64,000 nucleotides of DNA from the NCBI GenBank assembly GCA_009841615.1, contig VXLL01000025.1, positions 1 through 64,000 of the forward strand, written 5' to 3'. Below the pieces are notes generated by a model. It did no database searches. It saw only the letters and a list, made by a program, of their open reading frames with translations, and was not told where the DNA came from. Positions 27,117-36,627 of this stretch are shown here, piece after piece. Numbering within the stretch: the first letter of the stretch is position 1; every line of letters starts with the position of its first letter. The stretch is from Gammaproteobacteria bacterium (GTDB lineage Bacteria > Pseudomonadota > Gammaproteobacteria > Pseudomonadales > Azotimanducaceae). The translations under genes and the position numbers were made by a program.

Positions 27117-28006
27117 TTGTCTAAGGCAACTTTTTTTGGTTCCAACAGAGGTAAAAACGCATTCGCCAACAGGATTGCAAACACGAATCCATCAGCCCAT
27201 GTACCGAAACATCGAATAAAAAATGCGACGCTTCCAACAAAAAAACCGTAGATTATTTGGGGTAATTTTGCCGAAGGTGAGGTAACTGGATCTGTCGCTA
27301 TAAAGAAAGCCGTTAGCATTGTTCCTCCGGCAAATAAATGAAACCAGGGAGAACCAAAACTGTACGTTGCATCGTAAAGAGGGAGAAAAACGAGTGCTGG
27401 AACCGCGATTCCAAGAAGCACACTCAGTGGGAGTAACCATGGCACGATTCGGAGTAATACGAGATAAAGACCGCCGACCAAAAACGCCAAATTCATCCAC
27501 TCAAAGTGTTTCGCACCGACTAAACCGAAAGCAGGATGATTAATGAGTTGTTGGAGTGATTCCGTTTCTTGGTGTTTAAGTACGTCTAATGCCGTAGCAC
27601 CGGTCAATCCATCAAGATAAACTAGCTGCATTGGAAAAGCGATTAGGACGAGAGCATAGCCCACCATCGCCGGGTTAAAGAGGTTTTTACCAAGTCCTCC
27701 GAATACCAGTTTGCCCAGCGCGATCGCACTCACGGATGCGACAAACGGCACCCAGATTGCGACACTAGGTGGTAGACACAACCCGATTAACATACCGGTG
27801 ACCACTGCAGTTCCATCGCGGAGTGTCTGAACTGACCTGGTACCAATCGCTTCGGTGGCTACTGCCGCAAGAATCGAGACTAGCACCACCAAAAACACTT
27901 TGTGACCTAGGAACCAAGCGCCGACTCCTAGACCAGGCAGAAGTGCAATCACTACGTGGACCATGATCCCTGTAGTTTGGAATTTAGGGCGGTCGGTTAC
28001 TGCCAC
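27113..28006 (-). CDS. rnfD: Rnf complex membrane subunit RnfD/RsxD
   Basis: 297 aa (about 350 in E. coli). Multi-spanning, with the covalent-FMN motif in LDGLTGATALDVLK, where Thr of TGAT carries the flavin in homologues. FGGLGKNLFNPAMVGYALVL and FFIATDPVTSPSAKLPQIIY are RnfD/NqrB signatures. GTG start inside the end of rnfC (10-bp overlap). It forms the ion channel part with RnfA and RnfE by family knowledge. Confidence 0.93.
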   Translation of the reverse strand: MAVTDRPKFQTTGIMVHVVIALLPGLGVGAWFLGHKVFLVVLVSILAAVATEAIGTRSVQTLRDGTAVVTGMLIGLCLPPSVAIWVPFVASVSAIALGKLVFGGLGKNLFNPAMVGYALVLIAFPMQLVYLDGLTGATALDVLKHQETESLQQLINHPAFGLVGAKHFEWMNLAFLVGGLYLVLLRIVPWLLPLSVLLGIAVPALVFLPLYDATYSFGSPWFHLFAGGTMLTAFFIATDPVTSPSAKLPQIIYGFFVGSVAFFIRCFGTWADGFVFAILLANAFLPLLEPKKVALDN

Positions 28007-29052
28007 TTGTGTTGTTGTTGCATACGTTCGGTGCGTTTGGTATCGGACCTGATGACATCAGAGCGCATGCGTTGCTCACGCGCATCGACACGTAATCGAG
28101 CCTGAGTTGCTCTCGATATTCGCTCCCATTCAATGTCATTTCGCTGGCGTAATGCTCGTACGTGGTCGAGGAGATGAATGTTGCTTGGACAAGCTACAAC
28201 GCAAGCTCCGCAGTCATTACAACGGTTCAACGCATCCTGCGCGTCCAAATTCGGCTTTAGTTGTTCGGCCATCACAAACAGCGACTCAACTGGTACGTCG
28301 CGAGGACACGCTTCGTCGCACCAACCACAATGGATACACGGCAGTGCGTGCACAGATTTGTCGGTGGATATCGCGTTAACCGTGGCGGTTAATACTTCGT
28401 TTACTCGGGGACGGTGTCCAGTCGCATAACAGCCAACACGAATTGGATCACTTGATTCTAAAATCGATTCAACAGGTGTAGCAATGTCAATCCAACGAGT
28501 TTCGTCGTGGACTGTTACCAAGCGTTTAGTCAATGGCTTGCCTGCTATCGCTTCCGCGACCGCAAACAGAGTATGCACGTTTAAGACTAGATATCCATCA
28601 AATGCGGGAAACCTGTTGTCTTTGACTACATGACCCGTAAGGATTTGAATGAGTTCTCGTTCGGCACCGTTTTGAAATGTTGGTTTCAGATATCGCACAG
28701 TTTCGTTGTCGTTTAAACAGCCCTGTGCGACCTGAATGGTCTTTTTGTGGGATGTTACGACATAACTGTGTACGGCTGAAAGAATTCTTGCAACAATCCT
28801 CAAGCCAGTGAGCACCTCGTTTAAGTGTTGTTCTAGCAGCACTCTATCGGCGTTTACGTCGGGATCGGTTTCCATGCCATTCGCGATAACGATGTTAGGA
28901 GGGTGTTTTCGAGTAAGTGAGATTTTTTCGGCTGTAGGAAATCCCGCGCCCCCCATGCCGACAATTTTTGCTTCAGCGATGCGCTCCAGGAGGGTGGCTG
29001 GGGTCGCGCGTTCCCAGTCTATCGGGGCAAAGCTAGGGTTCGGAAGCGACAT
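27997..29052 (-). CDS. rnfC: Rnf complex subunit RnfC/RsxC lacking the N-terminal domain
   Basis: 351 aa. It carries the flavin/NADH-binding domain (VGMGGAGFPTAEK) and two [4Fe-4S] motifs, CIHCGWCDEACPRDVP and CNDCGACVVACPSNI, then a basic tail. Homologues begin with about 100-130 residues of a biotinyl-lipoyl-like barrel (starting FxGGIHPP) that is missing here. The protein begins at the point matching the E. coli segment just before GVAGLGGAGFPT. No room exists upstream, since rnfB overlaps by 20 bp. The usual NAAECEPY loop reads NGMETDPD. It also lacks the long Ala/Lys-rich repeats of E. coli RsxC. Confidence 0.9.
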   Translation of the reverse strand: MSLPNPSFAPIDWERATPATLLERIAEAKIVGMGGAGFPTAEKISLTRKHPPNIVIANGMETDPDVNADRVLLEQHLNEVLTGLRIVARILSAVHSYVVTSHKKTIQVAQGCLNDNETVRYLKPTFQNGAERELIQILTGHVVKDNRFPAFDGYLVLNVHTLFAVAEAIAGKPLTKRLVTVHDETRWIDIATPVESILESSDPIRVGCYATGHRPRVNEVLTATVNAISTDKSVHALPCIHCGWCDEACPRDVPVESLFVMAEQLKPNLDAQDALNRCNDCGACVVACPSNIHLLDHVRALRQRNDIEWERISRATQARLRVDAREQRMRSDVIRSDTKRTERMQQQHKWQ

Positions 29053-29572
29053 GGTTTCGGACCCGATTTACATCGTTTGATTGGATTAGATCGATACAGT
29101 CTACTGGACACGGCGGTAGACAGAGTTCACATCCGGTACAGTGCAGCTCCAGTACAGTGTGAAGATAGTTAGGAGCACCTACTATTGCATCCACGGGACA
29201 AGCAGCAACACACAGTCCACAACCGATGCAATCGGATTCTCGAATACGAGCGAGGGGAGGGTGTGGGTCGCTTTGAAACTCGTCCTCAACTGGACGGTTT
29301 AGGAGCGTACTGAGGGTACTTTGAGTTGTTACGCCGCCGGGTTTACACAGACTGATGCTTTCACCTTGTGCAACAGCTTCGGCATAGGGTAAACAACCTG
29401 GATATCCGCACTGCGCACACTGTGTTTGAGGTAGTAACTCGTTGATTCTGGTAATTAGATTGTCAGGTCTTTGTTTACTTCGTAATACACGTTCAGTTAA
29501 GACTACCAAGCAAGCGAGTACAAACGCACTAGAACTGAGCACTAGTGTCGGTATGAGGATTGGCGCGATCAC
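29033..29572 (-). CDS. rnfB: Rnf complex iron-sulfur subunit RnfB/RsxB
   Basis: 179 aa from a GTG at 29572 that overlaps the rnfA stop as GTGA. The frame is open much further upstream, but that part is the shadow of rnfA. One N-terminal transmembrane helix (IPTLVLSSSAFVLACLVVL) is followed by a cluster of the CAQCGYPGC type. Two ferredoxin clusters, CIGCGLCVAACPVDAI and CTGCELCLPPCPVDCI, come next. It is the electron entry subunit from ferredoxin. Confidence 0.93.
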   Translation of the reverse strand: MIAPILIPTLVLSSSAFVLACLVVLTERVLRSKQRPDNLITRINELLPQTQCAQCGYPGCLPYAEAVAQGESISLCKPGGVTTQSTLSTLLNRPVEDEFQSDPHPPLARIRESDCIGCGLCVAACPVDAIVGAPNYLHTVLELHCTGCELCLPPCPVDCIDLIQSNDVNRVRNHVASEP

Positions 29573-30138
29573 AACATACCTTTGAATCCGAGAAAAGCTA
29601 GAGCTAACATGCCAACCGTTATAAACGCAATGGGAGCTCCTCGGAACGCTTTCGGAACACTCTGTTCGTCCAATCGAGCACGTAATCCAGAAAAGAGAAC
29701 CAACACTACCGTGAAGCCAATAGCGGATCCGATCCCGATAGCTAGGGATTGAATTAGAGACAGGTCCGCGACAGTTAGCACTACACCAAGAATCGCACAA
29801 TTACTGGTAATCAAAGGTAGGTAGATGCCCAGCATTTGATGCAGTAGCTTACTGGTGTATTTGATGTATCGTTCGGTCAGTTGGACTACGCTTGCAATAA
29901 CAGTGATGAATAGAACGAGTCTAAGAAATTCAATGTTATAAGGTATTAACAAGTAATTGTTAAGAATATTTGTTAAGAGCGTAGAGATTGTTATTACGAA
30001 CGTCGTCGCAATACCCATCGGTAGTGCGGTGGCGAGTCGATTCGAGACGCCCATGAAGGGACACAAGCCAAGAAGTTGGACAAGAACGAAATTATTGACG
30101 AGGGCAGCGCCCCCTAGGATTGTTACGAGATCAAACAA
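29569..30138 (-). CDS. rnfA: Rnf complex membrane subunit RnfA/RsxA
   Basis: 189 aa, six transmembrane spans. ALVNNFVLVQLLGLCPFMGV and TSNCAILGVVL are the RnfA/NqrE signature. The start is a TTG at 30138, 11 bp after metG, suggesting co-transcription with metG. It is the first of six rnf genes in the order A-B-C-D-G-E. Confidence 0.94.
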   Translation of the reverse strand: MFDLVTILGGAALVNNFVLVQLLGLCPFMGVSNRLATALPMGIATTFVITISTLLTNILNNYLLIPYNIEFLRLVLFITVIASVVQLTERYIKYTSKLLHQMLGIYLPLITSNCAILGVVLTVADLSLIQSLAIGIGSAIGFTVVLVLFSGLRARLDEQSVPKAFRGAPIAFITVGMLALAFLGFKGML

Positions 30139-30149
30139 AAGCTACGTTG

Positions 30150-32147
30150 TTAACTAACTTCCATACCAGTGACCGCACCCTCGTCTGGAGACAAGAGGAA
30201 GATGTCTTTATCGCCCGGGCCGGCGGCTAGCACCATACCTTCGGAAGTGCCAAAACGCATTTTGCGAGGCTTCAAATTCGCTACGACGACGACAAATCGA
30301 CCAATCAGATCAGCGGGCTCGTATGCAGAACGAATACCTGCGAACACCGTCCGACTCTCCGTCCCTACCTTAAGCTCTAGCTTGAGCAGTTTGTCAGCCC
30401 CTTCTACAACACTGGCATTTTCAATCTGTGCTACTCTCAGATCAACTTTCTGAAACTCCGCCAATTCGATTTTCTCAGAATTGCTTTGTTGATTGTCTGA
30501 GTCGCCTGTGCTTGTGTCTCTTGATGCGTTAATAATCTTGTTGATCTGCTTTAGGTCAATCCGAGACATCAACCGTTTAAAGGGAGCTAATTGATGCCCA
30601 AGTAGTGGTTCATTTACATCATTCCATTTGAGTTCACCCGCATTGAGATACTGCTCGCTACGAGATACGAGTCCAGGTACGATCGGTTTCAAATAAACGC
30701 ATAAAGTGCGAAATAGATTGATGGCCATGGTACAAACCGCTTGTACTTCTTGTTCTCGGCCGGAAGTCTTTGCCAGTTCCCATGGAGGGTTATTTGCGAT
30801 ATATTGATTCGCACGATCCGCTAGAGTCATGACTTCCCGTACTACTTTACTAGTCTCGCCTTCTTCGTAGAGGTCTTCAATCAATTGCTGTTTTGCGGCA
30901 AACTCTTCATACAGCTCTGGTAACACTAGCTTGGTCGAGAGTATTGAATCGAAGTGTCTTTGTAAGAAATTTGCACACCGAGACGGGATATTGACAAATT
31001 TCCCAATTAAATCTGAATTTACTCGACTCACGAAGTCCTCAAAGCTGACGTCTATGTCCGCCATTGAAGCGTTCAATCGAGCACCATAGTAGTAGCGTAG
31101 CGTATCTGGATCTAAGACTTCGTGAAAAGTCGAAGCATTAATGAACGTTCCGCGAGACTTCGACATCTTTTCCCCGTTCACAGTAATCATACCATGAACT
31201 CGGACTGACGTGGGAGTACGATAGCCAGCGCAATGGAGCACGGCAGGCCAAAACAGAGCGTGAAAGTTTACGATGTCTTTACCAATGAAATGATGAACTT
31301 CCGCTTGGCTGTCTTTGTTCCAAAAATCGTCGAAATTTATACCAGCTCGGTCACACCAGTTTTGGAAACTAGCCATATATCCCATGGGCGCGTCTAGCCA
31401 CACGTAAAAGTATTTGTCGTCAGTGTCAGGTATGCGAAATCCGAAGTAGGGCGCATCGCGACTGATGTCCCACGCTTTCATTCCTCCGTCCAGCCATTCC
31501 TTGAGTTTATTGGCGATTTCGGGTCGTACGGTACCACTTTCGGTCCACGAACGTAAGAAGTCTTCAAACTTGGGAAGGTTGAAGAAGTAGTGAGTTGACG
31601 ATCGCAAGACGGGGGTTGCATTTGTGTGCGCCGAGCGTGGATTCTTCAGTTCGGTGGCCGCGTAAGTTGCCCCGCAATTATCACAGTTATCCCCTGGTTG
31701 GTCTTCAGCACCACATCGCGGACAGGTTCCTCGAACATACCTATCTGCCAAAAACAACTCCTTCTCTGTGTCATACAGTTGCTCTACGTTAGCAGTGTAA
31801 ATCGCGTCATTATCTTTCAGTTTTGTGTAGATTTCGCGTGCGAAATGTTCATTTTCTGGTGAGTGAGTAGTGTAGTAGTTGTCGTGGCCGATCGCGAATG
31901 CGTCGAAGTCTGCGATGTGCTGTTGGCGGAGTTCTTCAACCCAGATTTCTGGGGGGACTCCCGCTTCTTCAGCACCAATCATGGTCGCGGTTCCGTGAGT
32001 GTCTTCGGCACAGATGAAGTAACACTCATTTCCACTGAGCTTTTGAAAGCGCACCCAAATGTCCGTTTGGATGTGCTCCAGTAAGTGTCCTAGGTGGATC
32101 GAACCGTTCGAGTAGGGTAGTGCTGCTGTAACGAGAATTCGTCTCAT
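30150..32147 (-). CDS. metG: methionyl-tRNA synthetase
   Basis: 665 aa. Charges tRNA-Met. The HIGH-type motif is in LPYSNGSIHLGHLLE, the zinc knuckle is CPRCGAEDQPGDNCDNCG, and the KMSKS loop is EKMSKSRGTF. The C-terminal 110 residues form the tRNA-binding OB fold (EFQKVDLRVAQIENASVVEG), after a Ser/Asp/Gln-rich linker. Divergent from apbC, a pairing conserved in E. coli. Directly upstream of rnfA. Confidence 0.97.
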   Translation of the reverse strand: MRRILVTAALPYSNGSIHLGHLLEHIQTDIWVRFQKLSGNECYFICAEDTHGTATMIGAEEAGVPPEIWVEELRQQHIADFDAFAIGHDNYYTTHSPENEHFAREIYTKLKDNDAIYTANVEQLYDTEKELFLADRYVRGTCPRCGAEDQPGDNCDNCGATYAATELKNPRSAHTNATPVLRSSTHYFFNLPKFEDFLRSWTESGTVRPEIANKLKEWLDGGMKAWDISRDAPYFGFRIPDTDDKYFYVWLDAPMGYMASFQNWCDRAGINFDDFWNKDSQAEVHHFIGKDIVNFHALFWPAVLHCAGYRTPTSVRVHGMITVNGEKMSKSRGTFINASTFHEVLDPDTLRYYYGARLNASMADIDVSFEDFVSRVNSDLIGKFVNIPSRCANFLQRHFDSILSTKLVLPELYEEFAAKQQLIEDLYEEGETSKVVREVMTLADRANQYIANNPPWELAKTSGREQEVQAVCTMAINLFRTLCVYLKPIVPGLVSRSEQYLNAGELKWNDVNEPLLGHQLAPFKRLMSRIDLKQINKIINASRDTSTGDSDNQQSNSEKIELAEFQKVDLRVAQIENASVVEGADKLLKLELKVGTESRTVFAGIRSAYEPADLIGRFVVVVANLKPRKMRFGTSEGMVLAAGPGDKDIFLLSPDEGAVTGMEVS

Positions 32148-32250
32148 AGTGAGCGTCGCCGTTTAGGATTTAACCTTGGATTGAGGAAGTACAAATTGGA
32201 CGAGAGCTTGAATCATACAATAGAATCTGCGTCCAATTTATAAATTTTGC

Positions 32251-33285
32251 ATGACCCAAACGATTTCAAACTTTCTAGACCCCATTCTTGATAAGACTTG
32301 GGGAGAGTTGCCTACGGCGACTCAGTCGAAGTCAATTGACAACAAGACGCACATTCGTGCTGAACTAGGTTATCCAGTGGCGGGGATCGAAGAGAGACTT
32401 CGCGAATCTCTTTCTACCTGGCTTAACCAATCTGAGCTGAACTTAGAGTTGGAATTTCGCTCCCCAAGAACGTGCAAATTACCGGGTACCAGAAACGTTG
32501 TCGCTGTTGCGTCCGGTAAAGGCGGCGTCGGCAAATCAACCATTGCAGTTAACCTTGCACTTGGATTAGAGCGAGCGGGCAGTAAGGTAGGGCTTCTCGA
32601 TGCGGACATCTACGGTCCTAGCCAAGGAGTTATGTTGGGAATTGAACCGGATCGTCGGCCCAAAGTACGGGATGAGAAGTATTTCGAGCCAATCAAGATT
32701 TCTGGCATTGAAGTAATGTCGATGAGCATGTTGGTGTCAAACAAAACACCAATGGTTTGGCGCGGACCGATGGCATCAGGAGCACTACAACAGATGCTGA
32801 CTCAAACTCTGTGGAACGACTTAGACTATCTGATCGTCGATATGCCGCCTGGTACTGGGGACATTCAACTGACGCTCTCGCAGCAGGTCGCTTTGGCCGG
32901 GGCGGTTATTGTGACTACGCCACAAGATATCGCACTCTCTGACGCACGGAAAGGAATTGAAATGTTTGCTAAGGTGAACGTACCCATTCTGGGTGTCATA
33001 GAAAATATGAGCTATTTTGTTTGCGACCAGTGTGGGAAATCCCACGCAATTTTTGCGACAGAAGGGGGTAGTCGAGTCGCAGAGGAATATGGAACGAATT
33101 TACTCGGTCAATTTCCACTCGACTCCCAGTTACGGGAATACATGGACAATGGTGCACCTCCGGTTGTTGCCGATCCCTCTAGTGCGATTACGGAGTCGTT
33201 CATCGACTGCGCGCGTGTGGTTGCAGCGCAACTCTGGGTACACGGGTTGCACGCTGCTCCCCCACCAACTATTAAGATGACTTAG
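32251..33285 (+). CDS. apbC: Mrp/ApbC Fe-S cluster carrier ATPase
   Basis: 344 aa. An N-terminal MIP18-like domain (about 1-70) precedes a ParA/MinD-type ATPase with the deviant Walker [11 protein letters not shown] and [13 protein letters not shown]. CxxC ([10 protein letters not shown]) binds the bridging [4Fe-4S] cluster passed to apo-proteins. Divergent from metG and 2 bp from dcd, so apbC and dcd should be co-transcribed. Confidence 0.95.
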   Translation: MTQTISNFLDPILDKTWGELPTATQSKSIDNKTHIRAELGYPVAGIEERLRESLSTWLNQSELNLELEFRSPRTCKLPGTRNVVAVASGKGGVGKSTIAVNLALGLERAGSKVGLLDADIYGPSQGVMLGIEPDRRPKVRDEKYFEPIKISGIEVMSMSMLVSNKTPMVWRGPMASGALQQMLTQTLWNDLDYLIVDMPPGTGDIQLTLSQQVALAGAVIVTTPQDIALSDARKGIEMFAKVNVPILGVIENMSYFVCDQCGKSHAIFATEGGSRVAEEYGTNLLGQFPLDSQLREYMDNGAPPVVADPSSAITESFIDCARVVAAQLWVHGLHAAPPPTIKMT

Positions 33286-33287
33286 AA

Positions 33288-33854
33288 ATGACCATTAAAG
33301 CTGACAGTTGGATACGACGCATGGCTAAAGAGCATGGCATGATCGATCCCTATGAACCGAACCAAGTCCGTACGGTCGGGAACAACAGAGTGGTGTCGTG
33401 GGGAACTTCGTCGTACGGTTATGACGTACGTTGTGCACCTCAATTCAAAGTGTTTACCAACATTTTTTCGGCAACGGTAGATCCCAAAGAGTTTGATGAA
33501 AGGAGCTTTGTACCTACCGAGGGCGAGACGTGTGTCATTCCTCCAAACTCATTCGTCCTCGCTAGTACCATCGAGTACTTTCGGATTCCTCGTGACGTGT
33601 TGACAATCTGCGTTGGCAAGTCAACCTATGCACGTTGTGGGATCATAGTTAACGTAACGCCATTAGAACCAGAATGGGAAGGGCATGTCACGCTCGAGTT
33701 TTCAAACACGACCAATCTCCCGGCAAAAATCTATGCGAACGAAGGTGTCGCCCAAATGCTCTTTTTCCAGGCTGATGAGCCATGCGAAATGTCCTACAAG
33801 GACCGAAAGGGCAAATATCAGGGTCAGGTAGGAGTAACTTTACCCAAGTTGTAA
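33288..33854 (+). CDS. dcd: dCTP deaminase
   Basis: 188 aa. Converts dCTP to dUTP for thymidylate synthesis. [40 protein letters not shown] and [16 protein letters not shown], with the catalytic Glu, are family hallmarks. [11 protein letters not shown] is the usual C-terminus. Follows apbC by two bases and converges with purM. Confidence 0.97.
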   Translation: MTIKADSWIRRMAKEHGMIDPYEPNQVRTVGNNRVVSWGTSSYGYDVRCAPQFKVFTNIFSATVDPKEFDERSFVPTEGETCVIPPNSFVLASTIEYFRIPRDVLTICVGKSTYARCGIIVNVTPLEPEWEGHVTLEFSNTTNLPAKIYANEGVAQMLFFQADEPCEMSYKDRKGKYQGQVGVTLPKL

Positions 33855-33875
33855 ACCTGGGAGAAAGCGGTTTAC
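33851..33875. terminator. possible bidirectional terminator between dcd and purM
   Basis: GTAAACC (33851-33857) and GGTTTAC (33869-33875) form a seven-base-pair stem with an 11-base loop, overlapping both stop codons of the convergent genes. It is followed by TCTTT on the plus strand. There is no long T-run, so the call is weak. Confidence 0.35.
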
Positions 33876-34882
33876 TCTTTGATCAGAAGGAGCGAGTCTG
33901 AATTCGGTTTGGCGTCCCGGGGGACGACTCGACCAATGTTGTAGACTCGTTCTCCGTCTCCCTCCAATTTAGATCTCACCTGAGCTGAATTTTCGGCACG
34001 AGTTGCGATGACAAAGCCAATACCACAGTTAAAAGTACGTAACATTTCGAAGGGTTCAAGCTGTCCTTTGGCATTGATCCACTTGAAGCTCTCGGGTTGT
34101 TCCCAGACATTTGGACTAAGTTCGATCGCGAGGTCTTCGGTGAGCATGCGAGGTGGGTTTTCGATCAGACCACCACCTGTTATGTGAGCCATACCTGTGG
34201 CCGTATCCGCGACATTTAGTACCGCGGGGCCGTAAAGACGAGTAGGAGTCAGCAATTCTTCAAGAATCGAGTCGGGTGCTTTGTGTTCACGCACCAAGTT
34301 GCGGATGAGCGAATAGCCGTTTGAATGTGGTCCGTCGCTTGCAAGTCCGAGCAGAATGTCCCCAACTTGCACTGTTTTGCGAATATCTAGTATCTCTTTT
34401 TCGACGATGCCTACGCAGAATCCAGCGAGGTCATAAATGTTTGGAGCATATAAGCCCGGTAGTTCTGCCGTCTCGCCGCCTGCCAGTGCGCAACCGACTT
34501 GCTTACATGCATCAGCAATACCCGAGATAACTCTTTCAGCGATCGCAATATCCAATTTTGCGGTTGCAAAGTAATCTAGAAACAAAAGTGGTTCGGCTCC
34601 GTACACTAAGATGTCGTTAACGCACATTGCTACGAGGTCCTGGCCGATCACTTCATGTCGATCATGTTCGATCGCCAGTTCCACTTTCGTTCCGACACCA
34701 TCTGTGCCACAGACCAAAACGGGCTGCTGGTATTTTGTGGGAAGCGTCGCTAGTGCCGCAAATCCGCCTAGATCTGTCAAGATTTCCGGTCGGTTGGTCT
34801 GCTTGATCGGTTCTTTGATGCGATTGATCAAGCGGTTAGCTGCATCAATGTCTACGCCGCTCTGTTGATAAGTAATTCCCAT
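33872..34882 (-). CDS. purM: phosphoribosylformylglycinamidine cyclo-ligase
   Basis: 336 aa from the ATG at 34882. The frame is open another 34 codons, but that part overlaps the divergent DUF2066 gene and is not family-like, while MGITYQQSGVDIDAAN is. Fifth step of purine synthesis (FGAM to AIR). Motifs: VCGTDGVGTKVELA, DILVYGAEPLLFLDYFAT, GGETAELPG and HITGGGLIENPPRM. Divergent from the DUF2066-hda group, as in Pseudomonas. Confidence 0.96.
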   Translation of the reverse strand: MGITYQQSGVDIDAANRLINRIKEPIKQTNRPEILTDLGGFAALATLPTKYQQPVLVCGTDGVGTKVELAIEHDRHEVIGQDLVAMCVNDILVYGAEPLLFLDYFATAKLDIAIAERVISGIADACKQVGCALAGGETAELPGLYAPNIYDLAGFCVGIVEKEILDIRKTVQVGDILLGLASDGPHSNGYSLIRNLVREHKAPDSILEELLTPTRLYGPAVLNVADTATGMAHITGGGLIENPPRMLTEDLAIELSPNVWEQPESFKWINAKGQLEPFEMLRTFNCGIGFVIATRAENSAQVRSKLEGDGERVYNIGRVVPRDAKPNSDSLLLIKE

Positions 34883-34976
34883 AACGCGAATTATCGGGAA
34901 AAACAGCACGTGGGTACCATATTTACCAATATATACATGAATTTCCGTTCTCTGATAGTCTCTCTGTTGGCATAGA

Positions 34977-36041
34977 ATGCCCATCTTTCGTCTACCACTA
35001 GTGCTGCTCGCGTTCGTGTTTACGATAGATAGTTTGCGTGCTGAACCAGTAGATTGGTTGTACGATGTAAAGATACCAGTAAGCGAGCGAACTCAAGCAG
35101 CGGCAGAAAAAGTACTTCCACGTTGCATCGAAGTACTGTTAATGCGCTTAACTGGTCTTGCAGATGTTCCAAGAATTCCAGAAGTACAAACTGCGTTTGC
35201 GAACCTGAACGCTTTTGTGAAACAGTATGAATTTACGAAGCTTCCGGTGAATTCTCCGATAGGGAACGGTGACGCACTAGTCGCACGATTTAATAGTTCT
35301 CTGATTCGAGAACTCATCAAAGAAGCGAAGTTTCCAGTGTGGCCTGCAGACCGCCCTTCGGTCCTACTTTGGCTGTCCATACATGAAACCTCTGAATCTG
35401 AATTAGTCAGGGATGGGACACCGGTGGCCTTAGAACTTCGAAGGAGGGCTCTAGAACGCGGTATCGAGCTGGTTATTCCCATCATGGATTTGCAAGAAGG
35501 TACTACCATCACTTCTTCATCTTTGGTTGGTCGATTTTGGTCCGATCTCACCAACGCATCGGCACGATATCAAGCGGAGTTTGTAGCCGCAGTTTCTTCC
35601 CAAAGAGATTTGTTCGGTCGCTATCAAACCGATATAACATATTGGTATCAAGGAATCGAGCATTACGATCACCGCGTCTTTCAGACACGCGAGAATATAC
35701 CGGTTGATGTAGTCGATCACATCGTAGATGTTCTTGTTGACAGACATGCGATCGTTCGAGAACATGAAGAAATACATCGTATTGGAGTAAAAGACGCTAC
35801 GAGTGTAGAGTCTTATGCCGCAGTTTTAAGACTCTTGAAAGAGTTAGACTTTGTTGACGACTTCGTGCTTGTTTCACTCGACAATGAGGTTTTGATTTTT
35901 GACGTGTACACGCCTTCATCTGCGGAGCTGTTCGTGGAACTAGTCGATGCGACTGATTCACTTAGAAGTGTAGAACTTGAAGAGCATATAACAAACAAAA
36001 AAATCGTGCAACTATTCTCTTGGGTACCCCGTGGTGATTGA
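34977..36041 (+). CDS. DUF2066 exported protein
   Basis: 354 aa. A signal peptide (RLPLVLLAFVFTIDSLRA) is followed by the DUF2066 pattern: DWLYDVKIPVSERTQAAAEK, then EVLLMRLTGLADVP, KQYEF and VLLWLSIHE. Function unknown; the family is periplasmic or membrane-associated and typically sits between purM and hda in gammaproteobacteria, as here. The stop overlaps the start of the phosphatidyltransferase gene by a few bases. Confidence 0.85.
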   Translation: MPIFRLPLVLLAFVFTIDSLRAEPVDWLYDVKIPVSERTQAAAEKVLPRCIEVLLMRLTGLADVPRIPEVQTAFANLNAFVKQYEFTKLPVNSPIGNGDALVARFNSSLIRELIKEAKFPVWPADRPSVLLWLSIHETSESELVRDGTPVALELRRRALERGIELVIPIMDLQEGTTITSSSLVGRFWSDLTNASARYQAEFVAAVSSQRDLFGRYQTDITYWYQGIEHYDHRVFQTRENIPVDVVDHIVDVLVDRHAIVREHEEIHRIGVKDATSVESYAAVLRLLKELDFVDDFVLVSLDNEVLIFDVYTPSSAELFVELVDATDSLRSVELEEHITNKKIVQLFSWVPRGD

Positions 36042-36627
36042 TCAAATCCCAAACATTATTTCGGTACTCAGACTCTTTTTGATCGTACCCGTGGCGTATG
36101 GGATCCTGTATGAACACTGGGAATTCGTGTTGATCATGCTTGTAGTTGGCGGTATCACCGATTTGATTGATGGTTATTTGGCTCGCCGCTTTGAGTGGAC
36201 CTCAAGATTTGGGGAGATCGTCGATCCGATTGCGGATAAAGTGATGTTTGGTGGCGCGTGTGTGTTGCTAACCGTAGAGGGACTCTGGCCCATATGGCTG
36301 CTGACTATCGTCTTAGCCCGAGAAGGTGTGATCCTCGGTGGAGCTACGGCGTATAAGTTGCTGTTTAAGCGTTTGGACATAGAACCAACGCTGTTAAGTA
36401 AAACGAACACCATCATATTGGTAAGTGTCATCGTGCTCGAAGTAATCGGTCAAATTGATTTCACGTATCAGGACATCGTTGCTAAAAGTCTAGATGTGTG
36501 GGGAGGATATGGACTTGTTGCTCTGTTCTCAATCGCCTCTGGGATAGACTATGTGCGACTGTGGGGACATCGCGCATTCTTGGAACACCAGAAACTGAAT
36601 TCGGCCGATACCAATGAATCACCTTGA
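36031..36627 (+). CDS. CDP-alcohol phosphatidyltransferase family protein
   Basis: 198 aa, several membrane spans. The catalytic motif D-G-x2-A-R-x8-G-x3-D-x3-D is complete (DGYLARRFEWTSRFGEIVDP, then IADK). It makes a phospholipid from CDP-diacylglycerol and an alcohol; PgsA-like (glycerol-3-phosphate) activity is likely but not certain. GTG at 36031 or 36034 overlaps the DUF2066 stop. hda follows with a TTGA overlap. The PgsA-like/hda pairing is seen in other gammaproteobacteria. Confidence 0.9.
   Translation: MVIDQIPNIISVLRLFLIVPVAYGILYEHWEFVLIMLVVGGITDLIDGYLARRFEWTSRFGEIVDPIADKVMFGGACVLLTVEGLWPIWLLTIVLAREGVILGGATAYKLLFKRLDIEPTLLSKTNTIILVSVIVLEVIGQIDFTYQDIVAKSLDVWGGYGLVALFSIASGIDYVRLWGHRAFLEHQKLNSADTNESP

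Noticed and set aside
29573..29800. N-terminal extension of the rnfB reading frame
   Set aside because: It is the antisense-free shadow of rnfA in another frame; the GTGA junction at 29572 gives the normal RnfB start.
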